From: Globodera rostochiensis
Taxonomy: Eukaryota > Nematoda > Chromadorea > Rhabditida > Heteroderidae
DNA: 64,000 bases
NCBI GenBank assembly: GCA_018350325.1
Contig: JAEVLN010000050.1
Coordinates: 62,001 to 126,000 of the forward strand
Direction: 5' to 3'
In this document: positions 55,950 to 64,000 of the stretch, in pieces
Position numbering within the stretch: position 1 is the first letter of the stretch
Layout of the letters: the number at the start of each line of letters is the position of its first letter
Translations under genes and position numbers: made by a program
The notes under the pieces: generated by a model
Databases searched by the model: none
Seen by the model: only the letters and a program-made list of their open reading frames with translations
Told to the model about the DNA's origin: nothing

Positions 55950-57600
55950 TTTATTGTGTTGTGTTTGATGTTTTTTTTATTAATAATAAATAATCTTTAC
56001 AAACTAAATTTATGTTTAAACATAAAATTAAAAATGCATTTTAGCAAAAATGTTTTTAGAAAATTTAATTTATAGCACCGCTTTTTTCGCCTGAAATGGT
56101 ACAATAAATAAGCCGATGGAATTGTCGGCCTTTTGTCCCATTTTATTTGAGTCGGCCTTTTGTCTCAACTTGCGAGTTGGCGTTTTGTCCATTTGACCTT
56201 TTTGAATTTGAGAACAAAGCAAATTCATTTTTGATTGGTTTTTTTGTTCCGTTTTTGGGTAAGTTTTTTATTTACAAAATTTATTTTCATCGAACAACGA
56301 ACGCTTGGAAATATTTTGTTTCAAAATTGTCTCAACAATTTCATCGAATGGTTTTGCGGGAGAAAATGATAAGAATGAACAAAGATTATTGGAGCGGAAA
56401 AAGACGACAAAACCCAATGGCTTTCAAAATAAATAAATAAATAATTCACAAAATATTTATTTTTGTTTAAATTATATGCACAGAAATAAACATTTGAAAA
56501 GGTGAGAATAAAAATTAATTGTAAAAAATTTAAATTTAATTTTACGTTTCTAATGAATACAATAATACGACTAAAATAAAAAGATTAAAAATTGTATTTT
56601 TTGATTGTGAAATTAATTTAATTTTACATTTTTAACGAATTAAAAATAATAAGACTTGACTGGTTTCAATTTTTATTACCTTTGAATGATTAATAGTGGC
56701 GCGGGTAAAAATCAAGGTTTGGATTTAAAAAAAAAAATATGCCGGAGTGATTTCCCGGGATAAAAAAGTAAAGATCCGGAAATGTACGGCACCGGAGTCC
56801 GGTCCGCCGGCACCCCGGACACCAATGATTGACGCCTGCGGGGCTAAGCAACCAGCAGCAGAAACTCGGTCGATGGATGCACAGTAACCCAACGGCCCCT
56901 CCTGCTGCTGATCAGGGGTGATGATCACAACTTTCGTCTGATGCCTGGCAATAATGGCAACACAACGCCAAACGCCGGCGCATTTGAATTTGACGATGAT
57001 GGCAATGATGATGCATGCCGCGCGCCCCTCTTTTGCCCCACTGAGGCTCGCTTTTGATTGGTTTGGAGCGAGCGAGCGCGCGCGCGCGCGCGCCCGCACA
57101 ACTTTTCGAGACCATTTGTCGCCGCCGGCGAAAAGCCATCCATCCATCATCAAATCCTCAGTCGCGCCATTATTCATTCATATTCATTCTTTTGTTTTTG
57201 GCTCGTGCTCTCTGGACAATCAAAAGCATTTTATTAATTGGTTGCTTGGGGGGGGGAGGCGTTGCTGCTGGTTGTGTGGTCACACGGAGTGGCGCCTCCG
57301 GCGTCCCCCCCTCCCCACGCATTTTCACTTTTGTGCACGAGCAGCAGCAACAGCCAGCAGCCAGCAAACCGCAGCGGCGCGCAAAAGCTCCCGCCGAAAG
57401 CGTCTGGTGGTTTAGCAACCGGTTTTTGCCCGGGGGGCTTCCCGCGCACAGCTATGCGCGGCACCGCCCATAATGATCATGAATCACGGTGATGAGCAGC
57501 AACAGCAAAAGGAGGACAATGGGGGGCGGGGGGGGGGAAGAAATGTGAGGGAACGATGTGTTGAAAGGGGTCGACTTTTATAGGAAACTAATCGGAGCGT
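55950..57600. other. No supported gene
   Basis: AT-rich DNA up to 56700, then GC-richer DNA with an ORF pair around 56950-57470 that is Ala/Arg-rich on both strands and lacks splice partners. A run of GCGC (57075-57093) and TTTTGTCC(C/A) phrases at 56130-56200 were noted. Confidence 0.35.
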
Positions 57601-57607
57601 TAAAAAT

Positions 57608-57743
57608 TAGAGTAGGACGGGACCGGGATTTTTGGGAAAACCCGGGACCGGGATTGAGAATTAAAAAACCGGGATTTTATAAGGAGGGAAATTCAGCCCC
57701 AAAATTGGAGACTTCAGTGGAGTTCCGGTCCCGTCCTACTCTA
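57608..57743. mobile_element. TAGAG-type TIR element, imperfect TSD
   Basis: Ends TAGAGTAGGACGGGACCGG and CCGGTCCCGTCCTACTCTA are exact 19-bp inverts. The flanks TTAAAAAT and GTTAAAAT differ slightly, as expected after mutation of an 8-bp duplication. Confidence 0.8.
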
Positions 57744-57759
57744 GTTAAAATTTAAAAAA

Positions 57760-59577
57760 AATTATAGAAATTTTAACAATCTTTGTCCAATCAATCGTTA
57801 TGGACACGATAATCAGCAGAAGGTGAAGTTGTCATAACCAAAAAATTGCCAGCAACCATTTTGGCACTTTTCGACAAAAAATTCTTTAACAAAAAATTTG
57901 TCATTTTTAAACTTTTCCCTTTTAAACAATTTTCATTTTCCTGGCTCCAAAAGTGCCTTTTTTAAGCGGCGTTTTGCAAATTTCAAATTTCCCCTTTTTT
58001 TTGTCGGCAACAGTTTTTGGGTAATTAATAAAAATAATACATTCTTTTTGGAGGCAAATTATAAAGGTCGGAGCGGGGGGAATAATTTTGTGAGTTTGGA
58101 GGCAGAAATTTCGCCCGGGGGGAGGGGAGGGGGGGGGGGGGAGGCGGTGGCGATGGCAAATGCAATCGGAGGAATGGTTAAAATTGATCATAAATCTGAA
58201 TCACTTCACTCACTCACTCACTCCTTAACTTCTCAAGACCAAATTCCGCGTTATGTGCAAAGAATTTTGGAGGGCAAAAATGAGAAACAATCGCCATGAA
58301 AAAGACAACAATTTTATATTAACTGTTTCGCAGTCAAATGAATGGAGCAAAAAACAAATATTTGTGGGGAGGGAAGGCACACAATTTATGCACTTTTAAT
58401 GAAAGCCAAAATATGCCGAAAATTAATTAAAGTTTTGTATTTAAATTAATTTCAAAAAATTGAATGAGTTTCAAAATGCTCAATTTTGAGGGGGGCTCCC
58501 GTTTAAGCTGAACCAATCCGATCACTTGGGATGAAGAAGAGATTTGGGATGATGAGTTTGGAATTGAATATTTGGGACCAACCAAACTGATCAAAGAGCT
58601 CAACCGGTGCCTCAATCGTCGGCGATTCAAAGACGCGCTTAATCCCCCCAGGGGCTGACCCCCCCCCCCCCCCCCCCAATTGTGTTTATGGCCATTTGAG
58701 AATTTTGCCCGAAGATTTGGCCCCAACTTATTCTCAGGTTAGAAACTGCTTATTCTCACATCAGCAGCAGCAGCCAATTGGTCACTCGATGAGAGTGCTT
58801 TTACAGCAGCAGCAGCAACTGTCTTCTCTCGGCTCTGTTGGCATTGCCTGCGGTTTTGATTTCTGCTGTTGTGGACACTTGGCCAAAACAACCAACTGAC
58901 GGACGACGACGACGACGACGGATTTATACGGCCCCGCGAAAAAGCTTATTTTGCAGTGTGAAAGCAGCAGCCCAGCGATTTGCCAACTTGCGAATATAAT
59001 AAAGTGGGAGCTTTCAAAAAAAGCATGCTAAATTGTTGAGAAAATGTTTTTTTTTCCAAATGCCACTTCTCTTTAGCGGCAGCACTTTCTTTGGCATTTT
59101 TTAAATAGTAAATGGTATGTATAAAGAAGGCAAAGAAGCGCCGTGCTTTTTGCCAAAATTGTTGTTATGTATTGTTTGCGTTAATTTGGTACATTTCAAG
59201 ATTGCGGGCTCCCCGCTAAAGTTGGCGGCAAAGTGCCGTAATTGTTAGAATACCTAATGAAATGGGGAGAGGTGGAGGGGATGGCACAATATAGGGGGGG
59301 GGGCGTAATGGACGAACATCATTCAATCGACCCCTGATCACTTTAGGTACAAGCATATTTACGCATTCAATCGGCTCCTGATCACTTTATGTACAAGCAT
59401 ATTTACAAGTGTTAAGAGAGAAATAAAGCTAGCTCAACAGGGGCGCCTAAGATATGAAAACACAGTAAAAACAAAAATAATTAATTAATTATCCCCTATC
59501 ATCATTGGGCTCGCTTTTTACATCGTCAACCCGTCATCATATTCCGCCATTCATTCATCGCTCTCATTCAGTCGATC
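57760..59577. other. No supported gene; one local duplication
   Basis: A Gln-rich plus frame at 58696-58899 ends without splice context. At 59325-59410, CTGATCACTTTA(G/T)GTACAAG and CATATTTAC are duplicated in tandem with a 53-54 bp period. Confidence 0.35.
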
Positions 59578-60861
59578 TCAGCCATGTACACGATCCACCG
59601 CACCGACAGTAGTTGATTTTGTGCAACGAGCGCTGTTGCATGGCACCGTAGACGAACCTTTACTGGTGGGAGCTGAAGCAAACCATGGCAACTTGGCACA
59701 GTTGAAGATGGTCTGCAAACAGAAAAATGCCATGCTTGATTGAAATTTTGAACAATGATCATAATTCATGAATGAATGAATAAACAATCAAAAAATCACA
59801 CACACCGGACGAACACGCGGCTCAAATGTCATCAAAATGTTAATGGCACGGACACACAGACGACTGAGGCCTAGCCGAGAAGGAAATGAGTACTGACGAC
59901 GACGTTGCGCATCCACAATTTGTGCATTGCCCGTGTCTTCATAGAAGGGCATTGTGTTCGTCAACATGATGAAACCGATGACGCCCAAGGACCTGAAGAA
60001 AACGGGAAAAAATATGAAACACATTGAGAGAGAGCGCGAAAACCGACCAAATGTCCACCTTGAACATGTCGTGCTCGATGCCTTGCAGAATTTCTGGCGC
60101 CACATATGATCTAGATCCACAAAAAGTCGAAGACAGGTCCACACTCTAAAACAAAAAAATGCCATGATCATGCACGCGCGTTGTACGATGACTACATGGA
60201 AGAAGTCATTTTTGGCGACACACCTTTTTGCTGAAGCCATAGTCAGAAATTTTGATGACGCCACCGTCGAAGATCAGAATGTTTTCCAGCTTCAGATCAC
60301 GGTGGGCAATTTGATTGCGATGCAAATAGACCAAGGCGTCAATAAGCTGCAGCATCCATTCACGACATGCCATTTCTGCGATTGGTCCACGATCTTGCAC
60401 ATAAGTGAGCTGTACACGTGAAGGAATTTGTGTTAGAAAATGTGATCAGCAACAAACAACAACGACTCACCATATTGCCACCAACGGCCAATTCCATGAT
60501 CTCGAACACATAGCCGCTCTTCATGAAATCCTTGTACAAATACACATGGTTTGGATGATTCAACTCTCGCCAAATGCGCAGCTCGCGTGGCAAAAAGTTC
60601 TGTCGGAAGCTTGCCGAAACGCTCTCCAAATCGGTGACTTTGATCGCAAAATAGCGTTCCGCGTCTCTGTAAAAGCCTGAAAAATGAAATTTTCTGCTGA
60701 AAGTTGAGGAGAAAGAACTCACCTTTATACACTTTGCTGAAATGTCCACTTCCAAGATTGAAGTCGGTCGGAAATTCGAAGCCATAGCGCGACAAAATGT
60801 TGCGCGCAAAACCGGACGAGCGCCGACGATGTTGCCGTTGCTGATGATGCTCACTTTGCAT
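59578..60861 (-). CDS. TSSK-type serine/threonine kinase
   Basis: Six exons, 60861-60723, 60676-60471, 60409-60224, 60145-60048, 59992-59806 and 59712-59578, join in phase to 316 residues. Kinase motifs in order: [12 protein letters not shown] (Gly loop), YFAIKV (catalytic Lys), the family-specific [38 protein letters not shown] in place of [21 protein letters not shown] and [12 protein letters not shown]. The FLPREL and SxTFCGS.xYxAPE signatures are those of testis-specific serine kinases, which act in sperm maturation; nematodes have several relatives. The start lies before a basic His/Gln/Arg tail. The C-terminus ([17 protein letters not shown]) is short and not conserved. Tyr for Phe in DFG is usually tolerated. 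Confidence 0.9.
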
Positions 60862-61012
60862 TTACTTGATGAGTGAAAAAAAAATGGTGAAAACAATGAG
60901 AAAAAAAAACAAATTGTTGAAAAACTCACCGAATAAATTCTTTTTTGTTGTTGTTGTGGGTGAGAGAACAAAGACGATTTGAAAATGAGCAAAAAAGGGT
61001 GAAGAAGCGACA

Positions 61013-61020
61013 TTTATATA
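61013..61020 (-). promoter_or_regulatory. Candidate TATA box of the TSSK-like gene
   Basis: TATATAAA on the minus strand lies about 150 bp upstream of the kinase start codon. Confidence 0.35.
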
Positions 61021-61831
61021 CAAATCAAAATTCAACACCACAATTCAAACTGGTACATAAAAATACGGGGCAGTGCCAACAACTTTGAAAATTTATAACC
61101 TTTTTTAAACTAAACCAAATCAGGCAAACCAGATGCCATTCGAAAGCTCTAATCATTTGGGGGGAAAAGCCAAGCGATTCAATTTGTTTTTAAAAAGTTC
61201 ATATTTTACACAGTGGACAACTCAGTCTCCACTGAAAGGGACACATCAGTCCCGGGCTAATAACTTGCTTCCCACCGCGCAAAATAACCAATTTTATAGG
61301 TTGTCTGACGAGCTGAAAACGACCGGTGCTAACAAATAAATATTATTGTTACAAGCAAAGAGAAAAGTTGTTTTTTGGAATTCTATTCGAATTCGGGGTT
61401 CGGATCGGTCGAAATGGAAGCCAGAATCAGGATTCAAACAAAACTCCAGAACCTTGCCCTCCGACCCCATAGGCAACCCCGGGGTTTGCATGAACACATT
61501 TTGAAAAATGGCTGACCAATGATTTTTGTGGGCAGAAATGTTTCAAAAATTTATTCGGAATTCAACAAATTGGACGCTGAAGCATTTGATGACACATTTC
61601 TGTTGTTGTATTTAGTCGCTTTAGATCTTTGGACATGTTTATATAATATGTGAAAAAAAAATTCTATTAGAGGGGTTCGATCAAAAAATGTTTTTAAATT
61701 TTTTTTGGTGAATTTTTCGTCCGTCCACCCCATAATTCGGCATGTTTTTTAATCTTTTGTGGTCCATATAAAATGAAAACAAACACATCGCATGAACGCA
61801 AAAGCCTATCGATTCGGACTCTCCTACACTT

Positions 61832-63373
61832 TTAATGGCCGTTGTGTGCCGGCTCGGCCCAGTGCCCGCCCCAACTGGTGTGGCCGTACTTCAGCTTCGA
61901 ATACGCCTCCTCCGCCACAAGAACGACGACGGCCAAGGCCAACCCTTGTTTGAAGCCTGGCTTAAGTATCTAAAACGAGCAACAACAACAAAATGGGGTT
62001 TTTGGCAAAATTAATCAATATTTATGCTTTCAAAGAGAATATAGGTAATCAGGCCCGTAACTAGGGGGAGGGGCCAAGGGGGCCAGGCCCCCCCCCCCCC
62101 CCGAAATATTTTTTGAGGAAAAAAAAACAAGAGGGGGGACCCTATTGTTTTGAACTTTTACATTTTTTGTGACTAATTTTCTTAACAAATTGTAATCAAA
62201 GATTAAAAAAATTTTCTCGGCGGCGCCTATCGGCACCGCCGACCCCCTCCTATTTCTAAAAAACTTCAAAAAAGTGCCGATTTTTTTTAAATTTGGTTGA
62301 AAATCCCTTAATAACAAATTGAGTCAAAAATTCGAAATTTTTCCCGGCGGCGCCTATCGGCACCGCCGACCCACCCGCGCCCCCAAAACAAGCAGATGCA
62401 TTTTTTGAAAAATTTGAGAATCGACAAAATTTTTGAAATTTTTAGTAATTTTTCAACAAAAATGAAGAAAAATGCAATAAAACTCAAAAATGCACCCCTA
62501 AGAATCGACTTTTTTGGCTTGGCCCCCCCCCCCCGAAAATTTTTTCTGGTTACGGCCCTGTAGGTAATGGCTAAACCTAGGGGTAGTACGGGACCGGACT
62601 GAAATGTTTTGAATTTTTTTCCATTTTGGTCCCGGTTTTTCAAAATTCCTCACTATTTAGCTTAAACCGCTGTTTTTCCGAAAATTTTGTTATTTTCTGG
62701 GGCGAGGAAAGAATGTGGGAAATCAAAGTTTGGGAAATTTTGTTTGTTTTTGTCCATTACTATACCTTCCACGCCAGCTTCCCTGGGGTGTACTCTTTGG
62801 TGTAGGCCTTGTTCGGGAATTCCGGATTGTACATCCAGTAAATGTTTCTTAAAAATTGGGGCAGTATTATAATTTTTTCAAAAAATCATTTCTTCCCAAC
62901 ACAATCAAATTTTAATGCTTTTGAGTGTCCAGATTGTAATTGCGCAAAAAAATCAAAAACATGCACATTTTTGAATTTTTTGAAAGAATTTGTTAAGAAA
63001 ATTGGTCCAAAAATTACTAATTTGCAAAATGAAAAGATTGGCCCCCCCTTAAATTGTCCTAAATTCCCCATTTACCTAATCCAGGGGTCCTTGAGCCCCA
63101 TACGCTCCAATCTTTTGGCATATGCAACCAAATGGGGACTGCGCTGCCAGTCGTTGTAAACAGACCAGTGTCTAAATTAAAACATTAAAAAAGAATCCAA
63201 ATGGCACTTTTTGCATTTTAATGGCACTGAAAAAATGTTTTAGGTCAGATTTCTGAGTAAGTTGGATCAGATTCGATCATTTTGGACGGTTTTTTAATTT
63301 TTGAATCAGAAAGAAGTTGTGTCTAACTAATGACTTACGGCACTTTAAAAGGGTCTCCGTTTCCGTGGCCCAT
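61832..63373 (-). CDS. NADH dehydrogenase 1 beta subcomplex subunit 3 (NDUFB3/B12), apparent frameshift
   Basis: Exons 63373-63339, 63171-63076, 62847-62766 and 61970-61832. The reading is MGHGNGDPFKVPHWSVYNDW, LERMGLKDPWIRNIYWMYNP and then KPGFKQGLALAVVVL, which is the membrane segment. GLKDPW-RN is the signature of NDUFB3, an accessory subunit of mitochondrial complex I in the inner membrane. In the last exon the frame breaks after VVVL: the expected VAEEAYSKLKYGHTSWGG follows in another frame and ends in TAA at 61832. The sequence reads GTTCTTTGTGGCG, where one T fewer would keep the frame. All other junctions are in phase, which gives about 116 residues if corrected. An assembly error in a short T run is the simplest explanation. 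Confidence 0.85.
62218..62241 (-). repeat. 24-bp GC hairpin motif, copy 7
   Basis: Reverse copy preceded by AAAAATTTTCT and followed by ACCCCCTCC. Confidence 0.85.
62345..62368 (-). repeat. 24-bp GC hairpin motif, copy 8
   Basis: Reverse copy preceded by GAGTCAAAAATTCGAAATTT, the shared flank in reverse orientation. Confidence 0.85.
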
Positions 63374-63779
63374 TCCAACGGTGTAATATATCGCGCCTAA
63401 TTCTTAAAATAAAAAAATATATATTGGTAAAGCATCAAAAAGCAGAGTGCTGAACGCGGTCAAATTTTTATTGCGGCACCCCAAAAATGCCAAAATTTTG
63501 GCAACCCGTACTCCAAAAGACTAAAAGATGGATGAAATATGGAATCCTTTCCTTAATTTACGAATAGCTATGTAAACTTTGTTTTCCTCCAATTTTATAA
63601 AACTTTACATCCGGTTTAGGTTTGAGTATAAGAAAAAATTTTTTTTTTTTTGCTAATTTGGTTGTTTTGTTAAAAAAAATTGGCGAAATGTTTTGCAAAT
63701 TTAAAAAAAAGTTTATTTTTGAGCTCGGAATTTTATTTTTTTAACTCTAATCAAAACATTAAATTTAGGTAAATGAATA

Positions 63780-64000
63780 ATGTCGGCCGCGGTGCGAGAG
63801 CCATGGCCAATGAAAACGTTGTTTCTCATGGCTTTTCTCGGCCGTTTATTTCTCATCTTTTACGCAAGAATTCATGACTACTTTTTTGAGGCAAGTTTTC
63901 TCAATTTATATCAATTTTTTTTTATGGCAAGTTCAACCTCTGCATTAATTTCAGGTCCATTTCACGGACATTGACTATAAAGTGTTCACCGAGGCGGCCT
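63780..64000 (+). CDS. pigm: GPI mannosyltransferase 1 (PIG-M), 5' part
   Basis: Exon 1 (63780-63890) encodes MSAAVREPWPMKTLFLMAFL and GRLFLIFYARIHDYFFE, a first membrane helix. Exon 2 starts at 63955 with VHFTDIDYKVFTEAA and runs off the window. HFTDIDYKVFTEAA is the first luminal loop of PIG-M with its DXD motif (Asp-Ile-Asp). The enzyme adds the first alpha-1,4-mannose to GPI precursors in the endoplasmic reticulum, together with PIG-X. The 64-bp intron has a GC donor (GAG|GCAAGT) and a TTTCAG acceptor. Using the nearby GT instead would break the reading. The rest of the gene is outside the window. Confidence 0.85.

Larger units (their letters stand above)
62044..62420. repeat. Dispersed repeat with two GC hairpins, in NDUFB3 intron 3
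   Basis: It begins GGCCCGTAACTAGGGGGAGG and shares poly-C, ACAAGAGGGGGGACCCTATT and TTTTCTTAACAAATTG with 23495-23650. It then carries hairpin copies 7 and 8, separated by a segment matching 7390-7478 (AAACTTCAAAAAAGTGCCG, ACAAATTGAGTCAAAAA). Confidence 0.75.

Overview
The window is nuclear DNA of an intron-rich eukaryote. Genes have many short exons with GT-AG introns of about 45-60 bp, TTTCAG/TTTTAG acceptors, and one GC-AG intron. Gene content points to a nematode: SSBP/sam-10, cdk-8, an spv-1/ARHGAP29-type RhoGAP, a vhp-1-type phosphatase, NDUFB3 and PIG-M. A SPRY-domain protein of the RanBPM/SPRYSEC type, expanded in Globodera and Heterodera, suggests a plant-parasitic cyst nematode. That placement is inference. 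Spliced models below were built by hand from homology, splice consensus and phase; the exon lengths add up in phase except where stated.

Layout. 121-2662 (-): SSBP/sam-10-like transcription cofactor. 2663-9698: repeats, including two TIR elements with exact 8-bp target-site duplications (TSDs). 9699-14461 (+): cdk-8, with a TIR element and a 24-copy minisatellite in its introns and a long Gln-rich tail. 14721-16619: two nested TIR elements. 17654-18180 (-): a strongly divergent histone H2A. 18.5-23.4 kb: coding-type minisatellites and a segmental duplication. 23793-24469 (-): a frameshifted dual-specificity phosphatase fragment. 26327-28229 (+): SPRY protein. 29382-48299 (-): one ~19 kb gene for an F-BAR/C1/RhoGAP protein whose introns hold many repeats. 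48.3-54.6 kb: gene-poor and rich in poly-G. 54576-55949 (-): small helical protein, perhaps BORCS6-like. 59578-60861 (-): TSSK-type kinase. 61832-63373 (-): NDUFB3, with an apparent 1-base frameshift. 63780-64000 (+): start of PIG-M, cut by the window end.

The genes do not form a pathway or operon. They are housekeeping, regulatory and perhaps germline genes scattered among repeats. The most notable signal is the repeat fraction: at least ten non-autonomous TIR elements with YAGRG tips and 8-bp TSDs (hAT-like), some nested, one exactly at a cdk-8 splice donor and one with a related empty site in the same window. A 24-bp GC hairpin motif occurs eight times. Two neighbouring minisatellites encode repeat proteins sharing an ESARxDN motif. 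The H2A with an acidic tail is the most interesting single protein.
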